Source: Caryophanales bacterium
GTDB taxonomy: Bacteria > Bacillota_I > Bacilli_A > RFN20 > CAG-826
Length of the DNA stretch: 9,061 bases
Assembly (NCBI GenBank): GCA_028726925.1
Contig: JAQYPI010000004.1
Coordinates: 1-9,061, forward strand
Direction of reading: 5' to 3'
Shown: positions 1 through 7,702 of the stretch, piece after piece
Layout of the letters: every line of letters begins with the position of its first letter
Position numbering within the stretch: the stretch's first letter is position 1
Position numbers and translations under genes: made by a program
The notes under the pieces: generated by a model
The model's database searches: none
What the model saw: only the letters and a program-made list of their open reading frames with translations
Told to the model about the DNA's origin: nothing

Positions 1-2562
1 CAAAAAGAGGCGACCCGCATCGCGAAAGAGAAACTTGCCCTTGTCGGCTTGGCGGGGCAAGAAAATAAACGCCCAAGCGAACTTTCGGGCGGTCAGGCCC
101 AAAGGGCTGCCATCGCAAGGGCCATCGCGAATTCCCCGAAAATCATCCTCGCGGACGAACCGACGGGGGCCCTTGATTCTGAGACCTCGGTACAGATCAT
201 GGACCAACTCGCGGACATCGCCGCATCAAGGCTCGTCCTTCTTGTGACTCATAACCAAGCTCTCGCGAACCGTTATGCTTCGCGAATCCTTGTGTTGAAG
301 GATGGGGAAGTCGTTTCGGATACGGGCCCCGAACCCGAAAAACGCTTATACGCCCCCTCTATTTCGCGAAAGAAGCCGCGAATGTCCCTCCTTTCCGCGA
401 TTGCTTCTTCCCTCATGAGTCTCCGCGCCAAGATCGGCCGCAGCGCCATCACGGCTTTCGCTTGCTCCGTCGGCATCGTCGGGGTTGGCCTCGTGGCCGC
501 GACGACGACCGGCTTCTCGTCCTATGTCGGATCTGTCGAGGCGGGCATCGCAAGCGCCGTCCCCATTTCCATCGCCCCGAACATCTATTCCGTGAACACG
601 AAGTCCGTGACCGCTCCAAGCGCCGAGGCCTTCCCGGACGATGACCAGGTCCACGTCTACAACACGAACGCGAATCTATACGTCTCCCACAAGAACCAAT
701 TCACCCCGGAATACGTCGAATACCTTTCGAGGATCATGGACGATCCGGGATGCCCCGTCTACGGGGATGCCATGTCTGTCCTTTTCAACCGGGCGAATCT
801 CGATTTCCATTTCCTGACGCAAGACGGGCAAAACGGCGACCACATCCGCCGGATTTCGCAATACACCTGGGCGGGCGAAACCGCCTATTCCATCAACTCC
901 TACACCCAGTTGCCGACGTATATCATGCACGAGCTTTATGGGGACGAGGACAAGCTCGCCTCTCTTTACGACGTGATTTACGGCAGGTTCCCGACCGCGG
1001 CCAACGAAATGGTTCTCATCGTCGATCGCTACAATCGGGTTGAATTCTCCACCCTTCAACGGACGGGAATCCTGCCTATGAACATCCAATACGCGGATCT
1101 CGTGAACCAAGGCGCCGAATCGATCGACTTCTCCTCCATCGTCGCGGATGACGAGGACGACGAGGATTGCAAGGTGTATCGGTGCTACAAGAACAGCGAT
1201 TATTTCCGGGTCGGCAAAGTTGAGCCAAACGTCATTTCGCGGGATACGTATGACGATATTCATTTCGATCCCATCCTCAAAAAGTTCGTCGGTACCGAAT
1301 CGACGAAAACGTTCACGAGCTACATCAACGCCGATCTCTCGGGTGTCGATTACCCATACGACCTCGTCTATGAAGACGAATCGTTCAACCCCATCGAATG
1401 CAAAATCGTCGGGGTCATCCGTCCCACGAAGCAAAGTTTCCTCCAGCTCATGCCCGCGTCGATCGGTTACACCCCTGCCCTGACGGCGATTATGGCGGGC
1501 GATTACGCGGAAGGCGCCCCTGGCCATGTCCTCGCGGAGCAAGAAAGGCAAAGCTGGTACGTGCCTCGCCTTTATGCCGCGGATGGGGTCACCAAAAGCT
1601 CCGCGGATGGGCTTGAGGTCTTGAATGCTTCTTTGGCCCCCCTCATCGAGGATTTGCAAACGAAGTCTTTCGAGGAAATTACCTCGATGCTAACGTCCAC
1701 GTACATCACGAATTTGCTGAACGGTGTCATCCGTTACGTCGGCGCGAGTTGCACGATGCGGCCAAACGGTCTCAAAAACGACCCCGGGATCACGACTTCC
1801 ATCTCGACGTATCTTTCTTGGTGCCACGTTTTCGGGACGGAATTCGATACGTCGGACGTTCCCCCGATGAGCGCTCGCGAGGAATCCGTGATCGATTGGC
1901 TCCGCGTTTTCCTGTCGCGCGACCTCTTCGCGGAAGAAGGGTCCCCGAACATCGTGGAATGCCTCTCTTACATGAATGCTTATTCTGTCATTACGAACAT
2001 CCTCGTCTTCCCCTCGTCCCTTACGACGAAAGACGCTCTCAAAGGGTACCTGGACGCATGGAACGTCGGGAAAACGGACGCGGAAGCCATCACGTATTCC
2101 GACGTCATGAGCGACGTGACTTCTGGCCTTGGGGCCATCGTGTCCGTCGTTTCGGGCGTCTTGGTCGTCTTCGCCTCTATCTCCCTCATCGTGAGTTCTC
2201 TCATGACCGCGATCATCACCTATATCCGCGTCGTGGAAAGGACGCAGGAAATCGGGGTTTTGCGCGCTTGCGGGGCGAGCAAAGGGAACGTTGCGGAGAT
2301 TTTCGAGTCTGAGACCGCGGTCGTTGGCATCGTCGCGGGCCTCATCGGTATCGGGGCCACCTACCTTTTGTGCCAGCCCATCAATTTGTTTTTGAAGCGG
2401 GAATTTTCCGCTTATGTGTTCACGGATATCGCCTGGCTTTCCCCGTGGTTTGCTCTCGGGATGCTGGGCGTTTCGGTCTTGCTCGCCTTGCTTAGCGGCC
2501 TCATCCCCGCTTTGCTTGCCGCGAGGAAGGACCCCGTGGTTTGTTTAAGGAGCGACGAATGA
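1..2562 (+). CDS. ABC exporter, fused ATPase and FtsX/MacB-type permease (5' end cut off by window)
   Basis: This is a partial gene; the frame is open from base 1 and the missing start and Walker A lie to the left. An in-frame TTG at 49 falls inside the ATPase domain and is not a credible start. Visible ATPase parts are the LSGGQ signature (82-96), a Walker B of the form IILADEP followed by the D-loop GALD, and the H-loop VTHN, all before about base 260. A linker leads to one membrane helix (about 442-513). Next comes an outer domain of roughly 525 residues, then three C-terminal helices (about 2128-2220, 2317-2376, 2437-2523). The coupling segment ERTQEIGVLRACGAS between them is typical of FtsX-domain permeases. 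This four-helix MacB topology fits mechanotransmission-type exporters acting on envelope, peptide or drug substrates; the substrate cannot be told. The outer domain is much larger than the usual MacB periplasmic part and has seven cysteines. The stop overlaps the next start as ATGA. The family call is firm; the role is open. Confidence 0.93.
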   Translation, partial: QKEATRIAKEKLALVGLAGQENKRPSELSGGQAQRAAIARAIANSPKIILADEPTGALDSETSVQIMDQLADIAASRLVLLVTHNQALANRYASRILVLKDGEVVSDTGPEPEKRLYAPSISRKKPRMSLLSAIASSLMSLRAKIGRSAITAFACSVGIVGVGLVAATTTGFSSYVGSVEAGIASAVPISIAPNIYSVNTKSVTAPSAEAFPDDDQVHVYNTNANLYVSHKNQFTPEYVEYLSRIMDDPGCPVYGDAMSVLFNRANLDFHFLTQDGQNGDHIRRISQYTWAGETAYSINSYTQLPTYIMHELYGDEDKLASLYDVIYGRFPTAANEMVLIVDRYNRVEFSTLQRTGILPMNIQYADLVNQGAESIDFSSIVADDEDDEDCKVYRCYKNSDYFRVGKVEPNVISRDTYDDIHFDPILKKFVGTESTKTFTSYINADLSGVDYPYDLVYEDESFNPIECKIVGVIRPTKQSFLQLMPASIGYTPALTAIMAGDYAEGAPGHVLAEQERQSWYVPRLYAADGVTKSSADGLEVLNASLAPLIEDLQTKSFEEITSMLTSTYITNLLNGVIRYVGASCTMRPNGLKNDPGITTSISTYLSWCHVFGTEFDTSDVPPMSAREESVIDWLRVFLSRDLFAEEGSPNIVECLSYMNAYSVITNILVFPSSLTTKDALKGYLDAWNVGKTDAEAITYSDVMSDVTSGLGAIVSVVSGVLVVFASISLIVSSLMTAIITYIRVVERTQEIGVLRACGASKGNVAEIFESETAVVGIVAGLIGIGATYLLCQPINLFLKREFSAYVFTDIAWLSPWFALGMLGVSVLLALLSGLIPALLAARKDPVVCLRSDE
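2547..2552 (+). promoter_or_regulatory. Ribosome binding site that fixes the P-type ATPase start
   Basis: AAGGAG lies six bases before the ATG at 2559, inside the last codons of the ABC gene. It favours 2559 over the in-frame TTG at 2541, which precedes the site, and over the later ATGs at 2574 and 2577, which are too far from it. Confidence 0.85.
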
Positions 2563-5051
2563 AACGAAACACCATGATGGAAGAAAGGATCTCGAAAGCG
2601 GAACCGTTCGAGATCGATCCCGAGATCGGCCTTTCCGATGCGCAAGTTAAGAAGCGGATCGAGGAAGGGCTTGAAAACAAGGTTCAAAAGCACCCGACGA
2701 AAACCTATTGGCAAATTATCAAGGACAACCTCTTCAACTTCATCAACATCCTTCTTTTCGCCGTGTTCGTCTTGATGCTCATCGCCAAATTGCCGCTCAC
2801 GCACTACTTCTTCATGTTCATCCTTGCCGCGAACATCGCGATCGGCCTCTTCCAAGATATCCACGCGCGCAAACTCTGTGATTCCCTGAAAGTCGTATCC
2901 GACCCAAAGGGAACCGTGGTTCGCGACGGCCAAGAAAAGGAGATCTCCGCGAACGAGATCGTTTTGAGCGACGTGCTTGTCATCGCCCTTGGGGATCAAG
3001 TGCTCTGCGATTCCGTCGTACTCGATGGCGAATGCCAGGTCGATGAATCCTTGCTGACGGGCGAATCGCTGCCTGTGACGAAGAAAAAAGGCGACCTCCT
3101 GCTATCCGGGACCTTCCTCACGAAAGGGAAGGTTCACGCCTCCGCGGTCAAGGTGGGCGCGGCCAATTACGCGGAATGCCTGCAAGGGAACGCCTCGGTT
3201 TTCATTCAGCCGAAAAGCGAAATCAAGCGATCCGTCGGCATCTTCGTTGGTTTCACTGGTTTCGTCGCGATCTTCATTGGCCTTGCCATGTACATCTCTT
3301 TTGGGGTCACGACGGGGGAATGGATTGGGTTCTTCACGAATCAAGACATGGTGAAAGCCGTATCCGGTTCGATGGTCGCGATGCTTCCGACGGGCATGTT
3401 CCTCCTAACGTCCACAAGCCTTGCCGTAGGGGTCATCGCCCTCGCCAAAAAGAAAATGCTCGTTCAGCAGCTTTATTGCATCGAGATGCTGGCCCGCGTC
3501 GACGCGATTTGTTTCGACAAGACCGGCACCCTGACGGATGGCACGATGGCGGTCATCGAGACGATCCCGCTCGACGGGATATCCGAAGAGGAAATTAAGA
3601 GCGCCTGTGCCAAGGTCCTCGCCGCGACGAAAGACGACAACGCGACCGCGAAAGCCCTTCGCGCTTCCTTTGGGGAAGAAAGCGTCTCGGCATCGTCGGT
3701 CATACCATTCGATTCCACTCTTAAATACAGCGCAGTCTCGGATGAAACGGGAACCACTTACGGCTTTGGGGCGTTTGGTTTCTTGCCCCTTTCCGAAAGC
3801 GAAGCCCTCAAGGAAAAAGTTCAAGCCGTTGCTTCCAAGGGTCGTCGCGTTGTTGTCGTCGGGCGCGCTTCTCAACCCATCCAAGACGAAAGGGCTCCCA
3901 AAGACATGCTTCCCTTGGGCCTCGTCGTGCTAAGCGACCACATCAAAGAGGACGCCGCGGACAACGTCGCGTGGTTCCAGAATAACGGCGTCAAGGTTCG
4001 GATCATCTCCGGGGACGACCCCGTCACGGTCGCGGAAATCGCGCGCCGCGTCGGCGTGAAAAACGCAGAACGGTATGTTTCTTTGGAAGGCAAGACCGTT
4101 GAGGAATGCGCCGCGCTCGTCGATGATTACGCCGTGTTCGGTCGCGTGAACCCCGAGCAAAAAGCTGCTTTGGTCACCGCGATTCAGGAACAAGGACACA
4201 AAGTCGCGATGACTGGCGATGGGGTGAACGATATCCTGGCCTTGAAAACCGCGGACTGTTCCATCGCGATGGCTTCCGGCTCGGATGCCGCACGAAGCGT
4301 CGCCCACCTCGTATCCTTGGAAAACGATTTCTCGAAATTGCCCGAGGTCGTCCATCAAGGGAGGCGCGTCATTAATAACTTGCAACGCACCTGCTCCCTG
4401 TTCCTCAACAAGACCTTCTTCGCGTTCATTTTGTCTTTCCTGTTCTTAATCCTCCAATCGGTGCTTGGGGATGATTACCGTTATCCCTTCGTCACGCAAA
4501 ACCTCTTCGTTTGGGAATGCTTCTCGGTCGGGTTCGCCGCCTTCTTCCTCGCTTTGCAGCCAAGTAAAGACCGCTTGAAGGGAAGCTTCTTGCGCAACAT
4601 CGTGTTCCGAAGCGTCCCGGCGGGCATCGCGGAAGCCGTAAGCGCCCTCATCCCGCTCTTCGTCGTGGTTTTGGAACCCTCGTGGTTCACCTATCTCACG
4701 GATCCCCAAGAAATCTATCAACTCGCGATTACGATGGCGGTATTCAGCTTCACGCTTCTGAGCCTTGTCATCTTGTTGCGCGTTTGCTTGCCCCTCACGT
4801 CTTATCGTGCCGCCGTGGTGGTGGGGGCGCTTGTTTGCTCCGTCGTCGCCTTCGTTCTCGATTATTTCAACATCCTCGATATCTTCCAGTTGAATTTTGG
4901 GGTCCGTTATTCCGGTATGACTTGGGGCTTCCCGCTTGTGGTTTTCATCAGCGTCCTCGTGTCAACTGTTCTGTATTTGGCGCTGGACGCCTTGTCTTAC
5001 CTTATTGAAAAGAAAACCGAGAAACATTTGCCCGGGGAGGAACAAAAATGA
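2559..5051 (+). CDS. P-type cation-transporting ATPase, CtpE-like (possible Ca2+ pump)
   Basis: An 830-residue membrane ion pump driven by ATP. Domains in order: two N-terminal helices (about 58-100), the actuator domain with TGES at 167-170, helices M3-M4 (about 225-297), and the phosphorylation motif DKTGTLT at 320-326 with catalytic Asp320. A short nucleotide domain follows (PFDSTLKYS near 383-391), then SGDDP at 484-488, TGDGVND at 552-558, and about six C-terminal helices from 612. There is no N-terminal heavy-metal domain and no CPC/CPx motif in M4, which argues against a Cu/Cd/Zn pump. The overall pattern resembles the CtpE branch; the mycobacterial CtpE is linked to calcium uptake. 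M4 reads PTGM where calcium pumps usually have PEGL. The KGAPE-like segment of the nucleotide domain is degenerate (FGAFGFL, 403-409). The start was chosen by the RBS and an ATGA overlap with the exporter. Family is secure; the transported ion is inference. Confidence 0.93.
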   Translation: MKRNTMMEERISKAEPFEIDPEIGLSDAQVKKRIEEGLENKVQKHPTKTYWQIIKDNLFNFINILLFAVFVLMLIAKLPLTHYFFMFILAANIAIGLFQDIHARKLCDSLKVVSDPKGTVVRDGQEKEISANEIVLSDVLVIALGDQVLCDSVVLDGECQVDESLLTGESLPVTKKKGDLLLSGTFLTKGKVHASAVKVGAANYAECLQGNASVFIQPKSEIKRSVGIFVGFTGFVAIFIGLAMYISFGVTTGEWIGFFTNQDMVKAVSGSMVAMLPTGMFLLTSTSLAVGVIALAKKKMLVQQLYCIEMLARVDAICFDKTGTLTDGTMAVIETIPLDGISEEEIKSACAKVLAATKDDNATAKALRASFGEESVSASSVIPFDSTLKYSAVSDETGTTYGFGAFGFLPLSESEALKEKVQAVASKGRRVVVVGRASQPIQDERAPKDMLPLGLVVLSDHIKEDAADNVAWFQNNGVKVRIISGDDPVTVAEIARRVGVKNAERYVSLEGKTVEECAALVDDYAVFGRVNPEQKAALVTAIQEQGHKVAMTGDGVNDILALKTADCSIAMASGSDAARSVAHLVSLENDFSKLPEVVHQGRRVINNLQRTCSLFLNKTFFAFILSFLFLILQSVLGDDYRYPFVTQNLFVWECFSVGFAAFFLALQPSKDRLKGSFLRNIVFRSVPAGIAEAVSALIPLFVVVLEPSWFTYLTDPQEIYQLAITMAVFSFTLLSLVILLRVCLPLTSYRAAVVVGALVCSVVAFVLDYFNILDIFQLNFGVRYSGMTWGFPLVVFISVLVSTVLYLALDALSYLIEKKTEKHLPGEEQK

Positions 5052-5959
5052 GAATCCATGAAACCGTGAAGAAAGCCTTGGAACGCGGGGAAGCCGTGGT
5101 CGCTTTGGAATCCACAATCATCTCGCACGGCATGCCCTATCCCAAAAACGTCGAAACGGCGCGCCTCGTGGAGAAAACGGTCCGCGACAACGGGGCGGTC
5201 CCTGCGACCATCGGCATCATCGATGGCGAGATTGTCGTCGGGATGAGCGATGAGGAACTCGAAGCGTTCGGCAAGCGAAAAGGCATCGCGAAAGTATCCA
5301 AACGCGATCTCCCGATCGTCATCGCGAAGAAAGCCTATGGGGCGACCACCGTGTCGGCGACGATGCTCATCGCCGCGATGGCGGGCATCCCGATCTTCGT
5401 CACCGGCGGGATCGGCGGCGTGCATCGCGGGGCCGAAAAATCATGGGACGTCTCCCGCGATTTGAGGGAACTCGGCGAAGTCGGCGTCACCGTCGTCTGC
5501 TCAGGGGCAAAAGCCATCCTCGATATCCCGAAGACCTTGGAATACCTCGAGACCGAAGGGGTTACGGTGTTGTCGAATCGCGCGAAAACGTTCGCGAATT
5601 TCTATAGCGTCTCTTCTTCCGACCCCGTCGACGCGGTCTTTGATACTCCCGAGGAAGCCGCCTCGATCATCAAAGCCAAGATGGATCTCGGGCTTTCGGG
5701 CGGCATCTTGATCTCGAACCCCGTCCCCGAAGAATTCGCCCTCCCCCATTCCTACATTGATTCCATCGTGGAACAAGCGGTGCGCGAGGCGGAAGAACAA
5801 GGAATCCGCGGCAAGGACAGCACCCCGTTCTTGCTGAAGAGGATCGTCGAGCTGACGGGCGGGAAATCCTTGGAAGCGAACATCCATCTCGTCGTGAACA
5901 ACGCGAGAATCGGGGCCCAAATCGCGGTCGAGCTCGCGAAGATGAGGAGGGCAGCATGA
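5048..5959 (+). CDS. psuG: Pseudouridine-5'-phosphate glycosidase
   Basis: A 303-residue cytosolic enzyme of the PsuG/IndA family, full length for the family. It splits the C-C glycosidic bond of pseudouridine 5'-phosphate to give uracil and ribose 5-phosphate (reversible), the second step of pseudouridine salvage or breakdown. The N-terminal block ALESTIISHG with Glu21, the segment VSKRDLP, the GTTV-like GATTVSATM (98-106), the glycine-rich VTGGIGGVHRG (118-128) and CSGAKAILDIPKTLEYLE are all characteristic. Lined up by eye with the recalled catalytic residues of the E. coli enzyme (Glu31, Lys93, Asp149, Lys166, Asn289), the equivalents here are Glu21, Lys82, Asp138, Lys155 (Schiff-base lysine) and Asn278, so the enzyme looks active. 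GGGGAGG at 5034-5040 precedes the ATG by seven bases, and the start overlaps the ATPase stop as ATGA. The usual partner kinase PsuK is not in this window. Confidence 0.96.
   Translation: MRIHETVKKALERGEAVVALESTIISHGMPYPKNVETARLVEKTVRDNGAVPATIGIIDGEIVVGMSDEELEAFGKRKGIAKVSKRDLPIVIAKKAYGATTVSATMLIAAMAGIPIFVTGGIGGVHRGAEKSWDVSRDLRELGEVGVTVVCSGAKAILDIPKTLEYLETEGVTVLSNRAKTFANFYSVSSSDPVDAVFDTPEEAASIIKAKMDLGLSGGILISNPVPEEFALPHSYIDSIVEQAVREAEEQGIRGKDSTPFLLKRIVELTGGKSLEANIHLVVNNARIGAQIAVELAKMRRAA
5944..5951 (+). promoter_or_regulatory. Strong ribosome binding site for the TetR-like gene, inside psuG
   Basis: GAGGAGGG lies within the last psuG codons (Met-Arg-Arg), ending four bases before the ATG at 5956; its AGGAGG core is 5945-5950. 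It supports translational coupling at the ATGA junction. Confidence 0.85.
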
Positions 5960-6528
5960 CCACCGAAGCAAAACTCAAAGTCAACCTCAAGGAGATGATG
6001 AAAACCAAGAAACTTGAGGCGATCAACGTCACTGCTCTTTGCAAGAAATGCAACATCCATCGGCAGACGTTCTACTATCATTACACGGACATTTACGACC
6101 TGATTGCCGCGATTTTCCTCACCGAGGACCTCGGCCTAGCCAAGAAACCGAAGGACACAAAAGCCGCGCTCAACAAATTCTCGACCTACGTATTCAAGAA
6201 TTTCGCCTTCTTGCGTTCCACCTATAACAGTGCCGCCCGGGATTTGACCGACGATTTCATCTTCGGGAAATTGACCGCGGTGCTCCTTGATTTGTGGATG
6301 CACGACGTGAGTCTCCACGATGATATCGTCATCATCCGCAAGGCCGCTCGGCGTTTCGCGCATTTCGTCTCGGACGAGTTCGGCTTTTGCTTCAAAGACC
6401 CGCAACTCACCCCGGCGTCTTTCCGCTCGACGATGACGCCGTTTATCGATCTGGCCGTCTCCACGATGTTGCCCGCCGTGTTCGAATTGACGAGAAAAGA
6501 GGCTTCTTCCCGTGAAAGACACGTTTGA
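5956..6528 (+). CDS. TetR/AcrR-type transcriptional regulator
   Basis: A 190-residue DNA-binding protein. The N-terminal third has the TetR helix-turn-helix: residues 23-50 begin INVTALCKKCNIHRQ and carry the recognition helix around HRQTFYYHY (35-43), followed by DIYDLI. The rest is mostly helical and should form the ligand-binding and dimer part. It shows no recognisable ligand pocket signature. The sequence style, with a small N-terminal region and RQTFYYHY, resembles the DhaS-like branch seen in Bacillota, which includes both activators and repressors; the match is by eye only. The gene overlaps psuG by four bases (ATGA) and the dehydrogenase gene by 17 bases, so it is embedded mid-operon with no adjacent intergenic operator. 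By position it most likely controls this operon from a promoter left of the window, or controls a distant target. Confidence 0.88.
   Translation: MTTEAKLKVNLKEMMKTKKLEAINVTALCKKCNIHRQTFYYHYTDIYDLIAAIFLTEDLGLAKKPKDTKAALNKFSTYVFKNFAFLRSTYNSAARDLTDDFIFGKLTAVLLDLWMHDVSLHDDIVIIRKAARRFAHFVSDEFGFCFKDPQLTPASFRSTMTPFIDLAVSTMLPAVFELTRKEASSRERHV
6496..6502 (+). promoter_or_regulatory. Ribosome binding site for the GTG-started dehydrogenase
   Basis: AAAGAGG within the 3' end of the regulator gene ends nine bases before the GTG at 6512. It is weaker and slightly farther from its start than the other sites in the operon. The next in-frame Met codon is far inside the protein, so GTG is the only sensible start. 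Confidence 0.6.
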
Positions 6529-7702
6529 GTTCTATAGCCCCACCCGGATCATCTTCGGGAAGGGAAAGGAAAACGAGACGGGGGCAATCCTCCGCCAATA
6601 CGGTTTCCATCGCGTTTTGATTGTCTCCGGGCAAGGATCCGCGGAACGTTCCGGCTTGCTTGGGCGGATTCGCGCCTCATTAACGGAGGCAGGTATCTCA
6701 TTTCTGGAGGCCGGGGGCGTTCGGCCAAATCCCGAAATCGGGTTTGTTCGAGCGGCCCTTTCCCGGATAAAGAAGGACCCCGTGGACGCGATTTTGGCAG
6801 TAGGGGGAGGATCCGTCATCGATACCGCGAAATCGATTGGCGTCGGCTTTTATCACGATGGGGATCCCTTCGACTTCAACCGCAAAATCGCGGTTCCGAA
6901 GAGAACGTTGCCCGTCGGGGTGGTTCTCACCATCGCCAGCGCCGGAAGCGAATCGAGCAATTCCTGCGTGATTCAAGATGATGCGATGCGAATCAAGCAA
7001 GGCTTCAACGCGGATATCGTCCGCCCGCTTTTCGCCATCGAGAACCCCCAATTGATGGCGGGCGTCCCCGCTTATCACGTTTTCGCCGGGGCGAGCGACA
7101 CGATGATGCATAGTCTGGAACGCTATTTCAACCCAAGCGACGATAATGAGGTGGCCGACCGCATCGCCCTCGCCGTGATCCGCTCGACCATGGAGGCCGC
7201 CAAGCGCCTCAAAGACAACCCCCTCGACGAAAAAGCCATGGGCGAGATGATGCTCAACAGCTCGCTCTCGCACGACGGCTTAACCTCCATCGGCAAGGAC
7301 CAGGTATTCGTGGTCCATCCTCTTGAACACGTCTTATCCGCCTATGCGCCCCGCATCACTCACGGGGCAGGGGTGGCGCTCCTTTATCCCGCTTGGGCAA
7401 AGCACGTCTATCGGCACGACGTGAAGAAATTCGCTCGGCTCGCGACCGCTTTGTTCGATTTCGTGGGTGCAAACGAGGAAGAAACCGCTATAATGGGTAT
7501 CCGGTTGATGAAAGATTTCTTTCATTCCATCGGAATGCCGACTTCGTTCGGGGAAGTCGGGTTGACCTCGAAGGATATCCCGGAACTGGTTTCCCTCGCA
7601 AGCGGTAACGGTACACGTATGGTTGGTCGTTACCCCCAGCCATTGGAAAAACAGGACATCGAGCAGATTTATCGCAGTCTGCTTCCTGAGGAGGATTTAT
7701 GA
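6512..7702 (+). CDS. Iron-containing alcohol dehydrogenase / aldehyde reductase (YqhD/BDH-like)
   Basis: A 396-residue cytosolic oxidoreductase of the Fe-ADH family, starting at GTG. The N-terminal Rossmann-like part opens with FYSPTRIIFGKG and contains the nucleotide loop GGGSVIDTAK (98-107) and AGSES (144-148), where relatives have TGSE. Metal ligands, by analogy with FucO and YqhD, are Asp196 and His200 (GASDTMMH), His269 (VHPLEH) and His284 (THG); His273 matches the extra conserved histidine. All are present, so the enzyme should be active, with Fe2+ or Zn2+. The site equivalent to FucO Asp39, which favours NAD, is Ser39 followed by Gly40, so NADP(H) is the likelier cofactor. The reaction is probably reduction of short aldehydes to alcohols; the exact substrate is unknown. 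It overlaps the regulator gene by 17 bases and the next gene by ATGA. Sharing a transcript with the regulator suggests it may respond to the same signal. Confidence 0.93.
   Translation: MKDTFEFYSPTRIIFGKGKENETGAILRQYGFHRVLIVSGQGSAERSGLLGRIRASLTEAGISFLEAGGVRPNPEIGFVRAALSRIKKDPVDAILAVGGGSVIDTAKSIGVGFYHDGDPFDFNRKIAVPKRTLPVGVVLTIASAGSESSNSCVIQDDAMRIKQGFNADIVRPLFAIENPQLMAGVPAYHVFAGASDTMMHSLERYFNPSDDNEVADRIALAVIRSTMEAAKRLKDNPLDEKAMGEMMLNSSLSHDGLTSIGKDQVFVVHPLEHVLSAYAPRITHGAGVALLYPAWAKHVYRHDVKKFARLATALFDFVGANEEETAIMGIRLMKDFFHSIGMPTSFGEVGLTSKDIPELVSLASGNGTRMVGRYPQPLEKQDIEQIYRSLLPEEDL
7688..7694 (+). promoter_or_regulatory. Strong ribosome binding site for the S2P-like gene
   Basis: GAGGAGG within the last codons of the dehydrogenase ends four bases before the ATG at 7699. 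It fixes the start and supports coupled translation through the ATGA overlap. Confidence 0.85.

Noticed and set aside
49..51. TTG as the start of the ABC gene
   Set aside because: The frame continues to base 1 with sequence that fits the ATPase helical domain just before LSGGQ, so the true start is outside the window.
676..1659. Minus-strand open frame of 327 codons inside the ABC exporter
   Set aside because: It lies wholly within a well-supported gene, has a low-complexity shadow composition, and shows no ribosome site or domain.
2541..2543. TTG as the start of the P-type ATPase
   Set aside because: It precedes the AAGGAG site and would put that site inside the gene; the ATG at 2559 has correct spacing and an ATGA overlap.
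5984..6106. CxxC (Cys29, Cys32) in the regulator as a redox or metal sensor
   Set aside because: The pair sits in the helix-turn-helix, where similar cysteines occur in related regulators without a known sensing role; no further ligand cluster is seen.
7489..7494. Perfect TATAAT inside the dehydrogenase gene, as an internal promoter for the last gene
   Set aside because: No acceptable -35 box lies 16-18 bases upstream and there is no extended -10 TG; it is explained by the codons for Thr-Ala-Ile-Met.
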